A stretch of DNA of 64,000 bases from Myxacorys almedinensis A (GCF_010091945.1 NZ_WVIE01000018.1:40124-104123); one strand, 5' to 3'. Counted from the first letter of the stretch, positions 17,613-26,477 are shown. Numbers and translations: made by a program. Notes: generated by a model not told the origin, from the sequence alone.

Positions 17613-19133
17613 TTACTGCTCTGCAATACTCCCAGCGTGAAATCCTGTCACAAATGCGATCGCATCCTCTTGAGTCGGCAACTGAAACGGCGAAGGCTCA
17701 TGCAGAAACGCCAGATCCTGTTCAGAGGCAGATCGCTGAATGCGCCGCCTGCCAAAATGCGGATTCTCATACACAGTCAGCATTTGGTTATTTGAATTCA
17801 TCAACACCGTTCGTGTTGGAGACTGAAAAAACGGAACGCTCCGAATCGCGATCGGAATCGATTGTAGTTGTTTAATTGCGTTGACCTGCTGAACGTGCTG
17901 GCTCAAATTCGTGACAAGCTGCTGAAATTGCTGAAGCCGTCTCAGATCAGACCGAAACACCTGAGATGGAATCGACTGAATCACCTTCAAAACAGTGTGC
18001 GCCGTCGCCTTGGCATCCTCAAACGGAAAAATAGCCACGTAGGCAGCCAGAAAAAGTTGCACATCACTCTCTAACTCAAACGTCAAAACCGTGCGGCGGC
18101 GATAAACCTCAACACTGGGTGCAGGCACAAACTGACCACAATACCGCACAACCTGCTGATAGGTCACCGCCAACGCGCAATTCGCATCTGCCCCCAAGCG
18201 ATCATCAATGATCACCTGCACCGTAGGTGGCTTTTCATTAAAATATTCCTGCGGATTCTCGGTTTGAAATTGGTACACCTTACTTTGATCTCCATTCTGG
18301 CTCAAGTCAATCCAGCGACACACCGCACCCTCAGTTTTCACCCCAAACGGCGAAACCCCATGTAACTTAACGCCCGTCAGGGTAGACCCACTCAGATCCG
18401 CACCCATCCAATCGACCCCAGCAAGGTTAGCGCGAGTCAGATCGACATGCACCAACGTCGCTTCTAATAATGTGGCATGGCTCAGATCGGCTCCGGTCAA
18501 ATTTGCCCCGCTAAATTTTGCACTGCTCAAATCTGCCCATCGCAAATCGGCACCGCTCAGGTCTGCCCACCGCAAATTTGCCCCCGATAAATTTGCCCCT
18601 TGCAGATTAGCCCGGCTAAGATTGACCTGTCGCAGTTCAGCCGCTCTCAAGTCTGCCCCTGACAAATCCGCTCCGGTCAGGTCGCTGCTAGACAGGTTTG
18701 CTCCTGTTAGATCTGCACACGTCAACTTCGCATGACGCAGAACGCTACGACTAAGATTTGCCTGAGATAAAACCGCGTGCCGCAGCGTGGCATCCTTTAA
18801 ATCAGCACTGCCCAAGTTGGCGCTTCGTAACTGTGCGCCGTTTAGCTCTGCGCGCGTCAGATCAGCACTGCTCAAATTAGCATCGCTCAAGATGACGCCG
18901 CTCAGATCAGCCAACGTCAGATCGGCTCCACTAAAATTGACGCGATCGCACACCGCTCGGCTTAGATTTGCATTGGTCAGCTTTGCCAAACTGAAGTTAA
19001 CTCTAGTAAATTTAGCTTGGCTAAAATTGACACCCGTCAAAACGGCTCCGGTCAGCTTGGTGTCACTGAGGGTGCTCCCAGAAAACTCTCTCTCGCCTGC
19101 TGCGTATTTTTCTAGAATATCCTCAGCCTTCAT
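17613..19133 (-). CDS. pentapeptide-repeat protein with unrecognised C-terminal domain
   Basis: A 506-residue protein. After a short cap (EKYAAGEREFSGSTL) residues 15-265 are about 50 A(D/N)LxX repeats forming one long quadrilateral beta-helix. Residues 266-506 are a separate, non-repetitive domain with alternating hydrophobic strands (VQVIIDDRL, VEVYRRRTVLTFELES) and helical stretches (RLQQFQQLVTNLSQHVQQVNAI); I do not recognise it. No signal peptide or membrane segment is visible. Translation of the opposite strand stays open for long stretches, a by-product of the repeats. It is divergent from tyrA. A scaffold or binding role is plausible but unproven. Confidence 0.88.
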   Translation of the reverse strand: MKAEDILEKYAAGEREFSGSTLSDTKLTGAVLTGVNFSQAKFTRVNFSLAKLTNANLSRAVCDRVNFSGADLTLADLSGVILSDANLSSADLTRAELNGAQLRSANLGSADLKDATLRHAVLSQANLSRSVLRHAKLTCADLTGANLSSSDLTGADLSGADLRAAELRQVNLSRANLQGANLSGANLRWADLSGADLRWADLSSAKFSGANLTGADLSHATLLEATLVHVDLTRANLAGVDWMGADLSGSTLTGVKLHGVSPFGVKTEGAVCRWIDLSQNGDQSKVYQFQTENPQEYFNEKPPTVQVIIDDRLGADANCALAVTYQQVVRYCGQFVPAPSVEVYRRRTVLTFELESDVQLFLAAYVAIFPFEDAKATAHTVLKVIQSIPSQVFRSDLRRLQQFQQLVTNLSQHVQQVNAIKQLQSIPIAIRSVPFFQSPTRTVLMNSNNQMLTVYENPHFGRRRIQRSASEQDLAFLHEPSPFQLPTQEDAIAFVTGFHAGSIAEQ

Positions 19134-19216
19134 TCACAAACCCCTGTGCCAATGTCCCGAAAACAAATACCCCGAAGCTAAATCTCCCAGGGGTGCGGTC
19201 ACATCCCGTCGTTCCC

Positions 19217-19247
19217 ACCGCACCTTATACCGCACCTTACTTGGTGC
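19217..19247. promoter_or_regulatory. direct and inverted repeats between divergent pentapeptide gene and tyrA
   Basis: The 166-bp divergent region contains ACCGCACCTTA twice (19217-19227 and 19229-19239, period 12 bp), and the second copy overlaps an inverted repeat GCACC-N6-GGTGC (19232-19247). It lies 53-83 bp before the tyrA ATG. A dimeric regulator site is likely in form; the factor is unknown. Confidence 0.35.
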
Positions 19248-19299
19248 TAACGTACCCAGATCCAGATCGAAATTACCTTGTACGAATTTTAAAGGACTT

Positions 19300-20136
19300 A
19301 TGAAAATTGGGATTGTCGGGCTAGGACTAATTGGCGGCTCCTTGGGGTTAGACCTGCGATCGCAAGGGCATGAAATCTTAGGCGTCAGCCGCCAAGAACG
19401 CACCTGCCAAATTGCCATTGCCCGGGGCGCTGTCGATGATGCAAGCCTAGAATTGGCTCTACTTGCCGACACAGATTTAATTTTCGTTTGCACCCCCATT
19501 GCTCACATCCCCTCCACCATTGCCGCCCTTATTCCCAAAATTTCTCCTGCCACTGTTTTAACGGATGTCGGCTCTGTCAAAGCTTCCATCGTCAACGACA
19601 TCACTCCCCTGTGGCAAAATTTTGTGGGTGGGCATCCCATGGCAGGCACCGCAGAAAGCGGCATCGAAGCTGCCCTGCACGGATTATTTGCTGGCAACCC
19701 CTACGTGCTCACCCCAACAGACGCCACCCCCAAAGCTGCGATCTCGCTCCTCGAATCAATTCTGCGTCCCTTACAAGTCAAGCTCCACTACTGCCGCCCA
19801 GAAGACCACGATCGCGCTGTAGCCTGGATCTCACACTTACCCGTCATGGCAAGCGCCAGCCTGATCGCTGCCTGCAACTCCGACCAAGCCATTTCAGAAC
19901 TAGCACAAACCCTAGCAAGCTCCGGATTTCGCGACACCAGCCGGGTCGGCGGCGGCAACCCAGAATTAGGCGTCATGATGGCACAATACAACACCTCAGA
20001 AGTGGTGCGATCGCTCCGATCCTACCGCACGCAACTTGATGCCCTGCTGCACCTCATCGAGCACGAAAACTGGGCAGACCTAGAAGCATTCCTCAAAGCA
20101 ACCCACCAAACCCGACCCAACTATCTCAAACCTTGA
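19300..20136 (+). CDS. tyrA: prephenate/arogenate dehydrogenase
   Basis: A 278-residue NAD(P)-dependent dehydrogenase of tyrosine biosynthesis. The Rossmann motif GLGLIGGSLG opens the protein; later conserved blocks are TDVGSVK, GGHPMAGTAESG and HLPVMASASL. In cyanobacteria the enzyme usually prefers arogenate and NADP+. The ATG at 19300 is chosen because AAAGGA (19291-19296) sits just upstream and gives the family N-terminus MKIGIVGLG; a frame open back to 18787 only reflects the antisense of the pentapeptide gene. It is a stand-alone plus-strand gene facing a convergent minus-strand gene. Confidence 0.94.
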   Translation: MKIGIVGLGLIGGSLGLDLRSQGHEILGVSRQERTCQIAIARGAVDDASLELALLADTDLIFVCTPIAHIPSTIAALIPKISPATVLTDVGSVKASIVNDITPLWQNFVGGHPMAGTAESGIEAALHGLFAGNPYVLTPTDATPKAAISLLESILRPLQVKLHYCRPEDHDRAVAWISHLPVMASASLIAACNSDQAISELAQTLASSGFRDTSRVGGGNPELGVMMAQYNTSEVVRSLRSYRTQLDALLHLIEHENWADLEAFLKATHQTRPNYLKP

Positions 20137-20169
20137 TCTACTTGCCGATCCAAAACCCCCACCCCGTGC

Positions 20170-20194
20170 AGACCTCCAATCCGGTTGGAGGTCT
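20170..20194. terminator. perfect 10-bp hairpin between convergent genes
   Basis: AGACCTCCAA (20170-20179) pairs perfectly with TTGGAGGTCT (20185-20194) around a five-base loop, 34 bp after the tyrA stop and 8 bp before the stop of the facing gene. There is no U-tract on either side, so it may be a 3'-end stabiliser or a Rho-assisted terminator, not a classic intrinsic one. Confidence 0.45.
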
Positions 20195-20201
20195 AAAAAT
20201 C

Positions 20202-20690
20202 TCACTCCTGACCAGGCGGGCGCATCGCCTCACGCCCAATCATAGTCAACCCTGCAACCCCTAAACTGACCGACCAAACATACGGATGCCAATGGTCATG
20301 TAGTTGAGCAACAGCACTCAGTTCAGGATGCAAAATCGACAAGCACAACGCCAGAAACATCGTCATCAAGCCGCCAAACCCAACAAAAGCAAGTCCCATC
20401 AAAATCCGAGGCGACCTCAGATCAGCGTCAGTAATGCCTTCTAGGTCAAGATGAGCCAATGTCTCAAGCCACGTCTCAAGCCACTCATCCGCTCGATGAG
20501 AAACATCACCCATCGTTAGCGCCACCTGAGATGGCAACAACGGCGCGATCGCAGCTACCGTTCTGACCCGCAGCGATCGCTCAGCCTCCTTAAACAGCAC
20601 CAATGGCTTACGCACCGGAGGTTCAATAAAATCTAACGAACGATCTGATGGCTGAGATCCGTGCTGAGACATCCCTTGCTCTAGATCCAT
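20202..20690 (-). CDS. small two-helix membrane protein, cyanobacterial hypothetical
   Basis: A 162-residue protein with a hydrophilic N-terminal half (about 1-92) and two transmembrane segments (about 95-120 and 132-152), the pair separated by the short polar loop AVAQLHDHWHPY. I do not recognise a named family, although the layout is common among conserved cyanobacterial proteins. It faces tyrA convergently, and the peroxiredoxin gene lies 92 bp upstream on the same strand. No catalytic motif is visible. Confidence 0.65.
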   Translation of the reverse strand: MDLEQGMSQHGSQPSDRSLDFIEPPVRKPLVLFKEAERSLRVRTVAAIAPLLPSQVALTMGDVSHRADEWLETWLETLAHLDLEGITDADLRSPRILMGLAFVGFGGLMTMFLALCLSILHPELSAVAQLHDHWHPYVWSVSLGVAGLTMIGREAMRPPGQE

Positions 20691-20782
20691 ACTTCCCTAC
20701 CTATTCCTCAACGCGCTTAGGATCACGTTCATAGGATCAATTGTAGGAAGTTCGCCCCCGATCCGCCGATCATTTTTTTCAC

Positions 20783-21337
20783 TCATCCATCGCGACCCTG
20801 CAACTCATCCAATCTTGCCAACACTTCTCGACTATGCACGATCGGGGTAACGCCCGTAAACGTTGCCCTCAAAACCCCCGCCGGATCAACAATAAACGTG
20901 TGACGCGCTGACCGAATCCCAATCCACGAGCCATACGCTTTGCTCACCAAGCCATTCGCATCAGCCAGCAACGGAAACTTTAGCCCCTCAGCGTCACAAA
21001 ACTCAGCATGAGACGTCACATCATCTGCGCTAATTCCAAGAATCGCAGTACTGCGATCGCCATATTGCGGCAAATCTTGCTGAAACTTTCGCGCCTCAAT
21101 CGTACATCCCGGTGTAAAGTCTGCCGGATAGAAATACACCACAACCCACTTACCGCGATACCCTGCTAGCGACACGATTCCTTCCCCAGAATTGCTTGGC
21201 AGCGTAAAGCCAGGTGCAGGCTGATCAATTGACGGCAACGTTCCACCCAACGCCAAAGCAGGCACTGCACCGCCAAAACTCGACAGCAGCACAAAACAGC
21301 AAACCCACAAAACACCGAGAAGAGTGCGACGAGACAT
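20783..21337 (-). CDS. PrxQ/BCP-type peroxiredoxin, exported
   Basis: A 184-residue thiol peroxidase with an N-terminal signal peptide (RRTLLGVLWVCCFVLL.., cleavage near AxA-like ALALG), so it probably acts in the lumen or periplasm. The peroxidatic cysteine lies in the motif DFTPGCTIEARKF. The PrxQ resolving cysteine five residues later is replaced by arginine (CTIEAR, where many have CTIEAC). A second cysteine occurs in AEFCDAEG and may resolve intermolecularly or not at all. ATG 21337 is preferred over 21355 because AGGA lies eight bases upstream. Confidence 0.86.
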   Translation of the reverse strand: MSRRTLLGVLWVCCFVLLSSFGGAVPALALGGTLPSIDQPAPGFTLPSNSGEGIVSLAGYRGKWVVVYFYPADFTPGCTIEARKFQQDLPQYGDRSTAILGISADDVTSHAEFCDAEGLKFPLLADANGLVSKAYGSWIGIRSARHTFIVDPAGVLRATFTGVTPIVHSREVLARLDELQGRDG

Positions 21338-21486
21338 AGCAAATATCCTGAGCATAACTTAATAAAAGTTTACCTCAGTCCTCAACCCTCAATCTCGCTC
21401 AGATTCATAGTTTTTCTGAGAAGAGTGGCACACTCCGCCAGCAACCCTCCCCATCAACATTCAGAACCCAGGGCTGCCGAGCAAGA

Positions 21487-21657
21487 CTAGCGCAACCCAA
21501 GCCACGCCAAAACGCCTTGACCCGTAATGTACTCGATCGCAAGGGCAATCACAAACCCAATCATGGCAGCCCGACCATTAAGCCGCTCTGCATAATCGTT
21601 AAAGCCAAACTTTGGCTCTGAAAATTTAGGGGTTGTAGTCGGTTGGGTGGATGTCAT
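21487..21657 (-). CDS. hli: high-light-inducible one-helix protein (Hli/Scp)
   Basis: A 56-residue protein with the single chlorophyll-binding helix motif of the ELIP/Hlip family: AERLNGRAAMIGFVIALAIE, including the conserved E-x-x-N-G-R-x-A-M core. The N-terminus is Thr/Pro-rich and the C-terminus ends GVLAWLGLR. Such proteins sit in the thylakoid membrane near photosystem II assembly complexes and bind chlorophyll and carotenoid for photoprotection. An HLR1-like site lies 67 bp upstream. The peptide is short, so it is easily missed by length filters. Confidence 0.93.
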   Translation of the reverse strand: MTSTQPTTTPKFSEPKFGFNDYAERLNGRAAMIGFVIALAIEYITGQGVLAWLGLR

Positions 21658-21723
21658 GGGCAGTAGACCTCAGCAAAAATAAGGAATCAACATCTGTTTC
21701 AAGGGAAAGATCAACATTCCAGT

Positions 21724-21741
21724 TTTACAATTCTTTACCTT
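21724..21741. promoter_or_regulatory. HLR1-like direct repeat upstream of hli
   Basis: TTTACAAT-TC-TTTACCTT fits the high-light regulatory 1 consensus of two (G/T)TTACA(W)(W) half-sites spaced by two bases, with one mismatch in the second half (C for A). HLR1 is the binding site of the response regulator RpaB, which controls hli genes in cyanobacteria. It lies 67-84 bp before the hli start, on the strand opposite to the gene. Confidence 0.6.
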
Positions 21742-21858
21742 GTTGTTCTTATTCTAATCGGGACGGCAGTAAATCGCTCACGGATCTGCTAAACGGATGG
21801 CGGTCATGAAAAATTAGGCACAATAAGCTAGAACCAGAGATCCGTAAGAGAGGGTTAG

Positions 21859-22944
21859 ATGGAAATTGGCGTTCCTAGGGAAACAAAAGATCAAGAGTTT
21901 CGCGTCGGGTTGTCTCCGAGCAGCGTGCGAGTGCTGGTAGAACGAGGACATGCAGTATTTGTCGAGAAAGAAGCAGGCTTAGGATCAGGGTTTTCTGACT
22001 CAGACTATGGGCAAGCCGGTGCAACACTGGTTCCGCTTGCCAAAGACGTGTGGAGCCGAGACCTAGTTGTGAAGGTTAAAGAACCGCTTGCCTCCGAATA
22101 CGAATTTCTCCGTAGCGGTCAAATTTTATTTACCTACCTCCATTTAGCCGCCAATCGCAGCTTAACAGAGCGGCTCCTAGAGTCTGGTGTGAGTGCGATC
22201 GCTTATGAAACCGTAGAGCTTCCCGATCGCCGCCTGCCGCTCTTAACCCCCATGAGCATTATCGCGGGTCGCCTTTCGGTGCAATTTGGCGCACATTTTC
22301 TAGAACGGCAGCAAGGCGGGCGAGGCGTTTTGCTCGGCGGCATTCCGGGAGTCAAACCGGGGCGCGTAGTCATTCTTGGCGGCGGCGTAGTAGGCACAGA
22401 AGCCGCACGGATGGCGATTGGCATGGGTGCACAGGTGCAAATTTTAGATATCAACGTCGATCGCTTGTCGTATTTAGAAACGCTCTTTGGGTCACGCATT
22501 GAGCTACTCTACAGCAACGCTAACCACCTCGAAGCCGCAGTTCCTGAGGCGGATCTCCTCATCGGCGCAGTGCTGATTTCGGCAAAGCGTGCGCCAACGC
22601 TCGTCACCCGTGCATTGCTCAAGCAGATGCGTCCGGGGTCTGTGATTGTGGATGTTGCGGTAGATCAAGGGGGTTGCATCGAGACGGTTCGCCCAACATC
22701 TCATACGCACCCGACCTATATAGAAGAAGGCGTTGTGCATTACGGTGTGCCCAATATGCCCGGAGCCGTTCCTTGGACGGCAACCCAAGCTTTAAATAAC
22801 ACCACGCTTCCCTACGTGTTGAAGCTGGCACATTCTGGCTTAGCCGCTTTAGAAACTGATTCTGTCTTAGCAATGGGGTTAAATGTGCAGCGCCATCAGT
22901 TGATTCATCCTGCTGTGCGAGAAGTCTTTCCAGATCTGGTTTAA
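21859..22944 (+). CDS. ald: alanine dehydrogenase
   Basis: A 361-residue enzyme that reversibly converts L-alanine and NAD+ to pyruvate, ammonia and NADH. The N-terminal signature MEIGVPRETKDQEFRVGLSP, the substrate lysine and histidine region (VKVKEPL, HLAANRSL) and the nucleotide-binding GGGVVGTEAARMA are all present. It lies on the plus strand opposite the hli gene with about 200 bp between, long enough for two promoters. Length and order of motifs are normal. Homologous transhydrogenase alpha subunits are similar, but the full-length match and compact size favour alanine dehydrogenase. Confidence 0.94.
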   Translation: MEIGVPRETKDQEFRVGLSPSSVRVLVERGHAVFVEKEAGLGSGFSDSDYGQAGATLVPLAKDVWSRDLVVKVKEPLASEYEFLRSGQILFTYLHLAANRSLTERLLESGVSAIAYETVELPDRRLPLLTPMSIIAGRLSVQFGAHFLERQQGGRGVLLGGIPGVKPGRVVILGGGVVGTEAARMAIGMGAQVQILDINVDRLSYLETLFGSRIELLYSNANHLEAAVPEADLLIGAVLISAKRAPTLVTRALLKQMRPGSVIVDVAVDQGGCIETVRPTSHTHPTYIEEGVVHYGVPNMPGAVPWTATQALNNTTLPYVLKLAHSGLAALETDSVLAMGLNVQRHQLIHPAVREVFPDLV

Positions 22945-23137
22945 CGGGACACAAACTCGATGCTTTTTCGGGCTATAAGATAGGTCGTCCACAGGTCTAG
23001 AACATTACCCCTCTCTTCTAAGTCGTCTACGTCAGGAAAACACCCTCTCTGCCCCTGTGGGAAAGCAGAACGAGAAAAATCGAGTCAGACTCACTCTCAA
23101 GATCTGCGACTCGTTCACCCCTGCTGCTTCTGGGTCT

Positions 23138-23572
23138 CTACTGAACGTTCCCAGCCTTTACCCACCCTTCTTTATCGCTCGATCGCAGTCTTACCTTTTG
23201 CCAACTGCCATCTTGACTTGTCTCTAACACGATAACCCGCTCATTGTACTCAATGCCACCAATCTGTTCCCCATCAGGACTATCTCTTAAAATGAGACCA
23301 ATAGGTTGTGTAACTCGTGCTTCCGTTGCACCCGACGGTAAAGGCTTAGCAGTCGCCGCAGGAGTTGTTGGGGGTACTTCTGACTGCTCCACTTTTGCGG
23401 CGGTGGGGGCAGGGGTTGCCGCGATCGGTTTGTCATTGGGGTAAATTGGCTTGGGCGGCGGTGCAGCAAGTCTTGCGATCATGATGCGGGCGGCAATAAA
23501 ACCACCTCCTGCGATCATGGCAATGGCTAACAGCAGCCCCATCAGCAATTTGGAAAGACCAGACCAACTCAT
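23138..23572 (-). CDS. membrane-anchored SH3-domain protein
   Basis: A 144-residue protein: one N-terminal transmembrane helix (about 8-30), a proline/alanine-rich spacer (about 35-83), and an SH3-type domain (about 84-144, including GLILRDSPDGEQIGGIEYNERV and GWVKAGNV). Such bacterial SH3 domains commonly bind peptidoglycan or other envelope partners. It lies 45 bp downstream of the ycf46-like gene on the same strand and may be its operon tail. No catalytic function is implied. Confidence 0.8.
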   Translation of the reverse strand: MSWSGLSKLLMGLLLAIAMIAGGGFIAARIMIARLAAPPPKPIYPNDKPIAATPAPTAAKVEQSEVPPTTPAATAKPLPSGATEARVTQPIGLILRDSPDGEQIGGIEYNERVIVLETSQDGSWQKVRLRSSDKEGWVKAGNVQ

Positions 23573-23617
23573 GAAACATCACCTATTCAACGGCTGAGGT
23601 AACGAAAATCTTAACAC

Positions 23618-25144
23618 TCATCCTTCAGGTTGCTGCAATTGGCGCTGAATCAGATCGCTCAGGCTGCTGTGTTTTGAGGCAAGTCTTGCCTTACCAGCCG
23701 AGGCCCACTCTTGGAGGAACTGAATTTGTTCTTTGGCGGTGCGGGCAAGGGGAACGGTTTGGCTAGCGGCTTCTAAAATATCGTCGGTGGTGAAATCGCG
23801 GTTTTGGCTAAAGCCTAAGTGCATCGCCTCGATCAGGGTCTGCTCAATTTCGGCTCCAGAAAAATCGGGCGTTTCGTACGCGAGCCGATCGAGGTCGTAG
23901 TGACTAAGATTGTGCGATCGCAGCCGAGACAAATGCACTTCAAAAATGGCGCGCCGTTCTTCTTGGCTGGGCAATCCGACAAAGAAGATTTCATCAAATC
24001 GACCTTTTCGCAACATCTCTGCGGGCAGCGATTGAATGTTATTTGCCGTGGCTACCACAAAAACGGGAGATCTTTTTTCTGCCATCCAGGTAATAAACGT
24101 GCCAAACACGCGACTCGTTGTGCCAGCATCGCCGCGACTATCAACCCCAGAGAAGGCTTTATCAATTTCGTCAATCCACAGAATGCAAGGGGCAAGCGCT
24201 TCTGAAAGTTGGATCATTTGCCGAGTCCGAGATTCTGACTCACCCACCAACCCCCCAAACAGGCGACCGACATCTAACCGCAAAAGCGGCAGGTGCCAAT
24301 GATGCGCGATCGCTTTGGCGGTCAGCGATTTGCCCGTTCCCTGAATGCCCACGAGCAGCAACCCTCTAGGATAGGGCAACCCATACTGCCGCGCCCGCTC
24401 TGAAAACGAGCCACCCCGCCGGATCAGCCAATCTTTAAGGTTATCTAGCCCGCCAATGTCTGAGATGTTTTCGGTCGCTGGATAAAAGTCTAGAATTTGG
24501 GTTTGGCGAATGGTTTGGCGCTTTTCTTCTAAAATTAGCTCAACATCTTCGGGGCGCAGTTCGCCATGCAGGGCGATCGCGCGGGCTAATACCCGTCGAA
24601 TCCGCTCGATAGAAAGACCTTGGCACGATCGCACGAGTTCATCCAAAACCTTGCCCTCTACCCGTTGCCCGGTCGCACTTAAGAGCCGCTCAACTTCGGT
24701 GGTGATCTCAGCCGCGTTGGGGAGCGGAAACTCCAACACCGTTAGCACTTCGCTTAAATCTTCTGGGATAGCGACTTGAGACGAGAGCAACACTAAATTC
24801 TTGGGCTGAGACTTGAGCAGGCGCAGGAGATTGCGTAGCTTGCGCGAGATGGAAATATCGTCTAAAAAACGGTGAAAATCTCGTAGAACGAAGATTGCGG
24901 CGGCACCAGTGGGGAGTTTTTCAACGAATTCTAGCGCTTGGAGCGGGTTGCGTTTTGCAAATCCTAAGTCATTGGGATTGCCTTGATACCCATCAACAAA
25001 ATCCCAAATATAAACCGCGCGATCGCCCTGTTGTTTTGCAGAGTGCGCGATCGCAGCTTCCACCCGTTCTTCTTCGCGAGTTGGAATATAAATGATCGGG
25101 TAACGTGCCCGGAGCAGCAGATTAAATTCGTCGCTGAAACTCAT
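23618..25144 (-). CDS. ycf46: AAA+ ATPase, Ycf46 family
   Basis: A 508-residue AAA protein conserved in cyanobacteria and some algal plastids. An N-terminal domain (1-220) precedes the ATPase core: Walker A GIQGTGKS (266-273), Walker B ILWIDEID (322-329) and a second-region-of-homology segment FDEIFFVGLPSQEERR. Family evidence links it to photosynthetic or CO2-related regulation, but the substrate is unknown. It lies in the conserved order rpmH-rnpA-PH domain-yidC-khpB-yceD-ycf46 and is separated from the yceD gene by 69 bp. Confidence 0.88.
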   Translation of the reverse strand: MSFSDEFNLLLRARYPIIYIPTREEERVEAAIAHSAKQQGDRAVYIWDFVDGYQGNPNDLGFAKRNPLQALEFVEKLPTGAAAIFVLRDFHRFLDDISISRKLRNLLRLLKSQPKNLVLLSSQVAIPEDLSEVLTVLEFPLPNAAEITTEVERLLSATGQRVEGKVLDELVRSCQGLSIERIRRVLARAIALHGELRPEDVELILEEKRQTIRQTQILDFYPATENISDIGGLDNLKDWLIRRGGSFSERARQYGLPYPRGLLLVGIQGTGKSLTAKAIAHHWHLPLLRLDVGRLFGGLVGESESRTRQMIQLSEALAPCILWIDEIDKAFSGVDSRGDAGTTSRVFGTFITWMAEKRSPVFVVATANNIQSLPAEMLRKGRFDEIFFVGLPSQEERRAIFEVHLSRLRSHNLSHYDLDRLAYETPDFSGAEIEQTLIEAMHLGFSQNRDFTTDDILEAASQTVPLARTAKEQIQFLQEWASAGKARLASKHSSLSDLIQRQLQQPEG

Positions 25145-25213
25145 AGCCGTAGGTCACGCGAGGGGGTCATCACCTCTATACCGTACAACATGCCCTTCCT
25201 CACCGATACAACC

Positions 25214-25714
25214 TTACGAGGGTAACTGCCCTTTGAGAGCATTGAGCGATGCCCAACGGCGATCGACAACCTGAGCATTTTTGTCCTCAACGTCAATCCC
25301 CGCACACGACTTGCTACACAATTGGTGCTGAGGAACGCCAAGACACAGTTGCTCATAGAGCCATTTTTGAAGATCAAAGTATCCGTCAGGCGGTAGCGAC
25401 TCCATGAGGTCATCCATCGTCAGGTCGCGATCGAGGGGAAGTTCTTCGGTCGCATCATCGGCTTCATTAAGCCAGATCATCTCTGACGGATCAACCGAGA
25501 GGCGATAGTTAAATTGCTGCAAACAGCGATGACAAGAAAGAGTAACGATCGTCTCGGCGTGGGCTGCAACTTCTAAATAGTTACCTTGGTGAATAATTCT
25601 GACCTTACCCTGAACCGGAGTCAGCGTGTCTAAACCCTGAATCGATTCTTTAAACTCAAGAGTTTCGGTTCGTTCAGGGGCTTGGGTTAATCGAGGAATA
25701 TGAATCGCTTTCAT
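25214..25714 (-). CDS. YceD/DUF177 family protein
   Basis: A 166-residue protein of the YceD (DUF177) family, associated in bacteria and plants with 23S rRNA or ribosome maturation. It carries a putative zinc site of two pairs: C61-x2-C64 (CHRC) and C133-x3-C137 (CSKSC). The acidic middle (ADDATEELPLDRDLTMDDL) is typical. It is the distal partner of yidC and khpB in this ribosome/membrane-insertion cluster, but a 262-bp gap separates it from khpB. Confidence 0.88.
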   Translation of the reverse strand: MKAIHIPRLTQAPERTETLEFKESIQGLDTLTPVQGKVRIIHQGNYLEVAAHAETIVTLSCHRCLQQFNYRLSVDPSEMIWLNEADDATEELPLDRDLTMDDLMESLPPDGYFDLQKWLYEQLCLGVPQHQLCSKSCAGIDVEDKNAQVVDRRWASLNALKGQLPS

Positions 25715-25976
25715 TCAAAAAGTAGGTTTTGAATCTAGGTTTGAACAACAGTTATGGGAACAGCAGTTAAGCACTGTGGCTCAACAACGTAGATTAAACT
25801 AACATTGCGCGGCTCTACCCCATGCCAGACCTTGCTCTTTAAAGTAGTAAGCTAGAATCGCGGCTCTCTGTCTCCTGGAATAGGTTTAATCCACAATCTC
25901 AAGCGCAAATAAAACTCAGGTCGAGCAATCTGCGTAAACAACTGGGTTAGTCACACCTGCGAAGGTCGAACACCAT

Positions 25977-26471
25977 TCAAGACTGAACAAAACGCACAAC
26001 CAAATGTCGATGGGGTTCTTGCCCCCGGCTGAAGGTTTCCAGATCAGGCTGAGCTTGCAGCAGTGAATGAATTTGGCGACGTTCCGCCGACGAGAGCGAT
26101 TTAATTTCATACTCTTCGCCCGTCTCGCGGACGCGATCGCTAGCAGCTTGAGCCATCTCCTCTAGCTCCTTCAAACGGCTTTCACGGTAGCCATTTAGCT
26201 CGATCATCACCATTCCCTGCTCTTCATGACCCACGCCCCGATTGAGCGCCGCATTGGCAAGATACTGAATCGAGTCGAGACCTGCCCCGCGATCGCCGAT
26301 CAACGACTCGATTTGGTGAGGATGCAACCCATCCGAATCAATCAGTAGCCAGCAATTTTCTTCGCCAGAAAAGCTCGTTCGCGCCTCAGTAGAGACAGTC
26401 GCTGAGAGCCGCGCCAGCCCTAAAAATTCTTCTAGCCACTGTTGACTCCGGTGCTCTAGTTGCTCACCCAT
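25977..26471 (-). CDS. khpB: KhpB/Jag-type RNA-binding protein
   Basis: A 164-residue protein with a type-II KH domain (about 45-100, containing HPHQIESLIGDRGAGLDSIQ) followed by an R3H domain (about 105-163, with NGYRESRLKEL and PHRHLVVRF). It lacks the N-terminal Jag domain seen in firmicute homologues. It binds single-stranded RNA. Its start lies six bp after the yidC stop, so the two are almost certainly co-transcribed. Confidence 0.9.
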   Translation of the reverse strand: MGEQLEHRSQQWLEEFLGLARLSATVSTEARTSFSGEENCWLLIDSDGLHPHQIESLIGDRGAGLDSIQYLANAALNRGVGHEEQGMVMIELNGYRESRLKELEEMAQAASDRVRETGEEYEIKSLSSAERRQIHSLLQAQPDLETFSRGQEPHRHLVVRFVQS

Positions 26472-26477
26472 CTCACG

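Noticed and set aside
18787..19299. A 449-codon frame that extends tyrA upstream by about 170 codons
   Set aside because: The extra part is the antisense of the pentapeptide repeats (Lys/Ser/Ala-rich). The ATG at 19300 has a ribosome site and gives the normal tyrA N-terminus.
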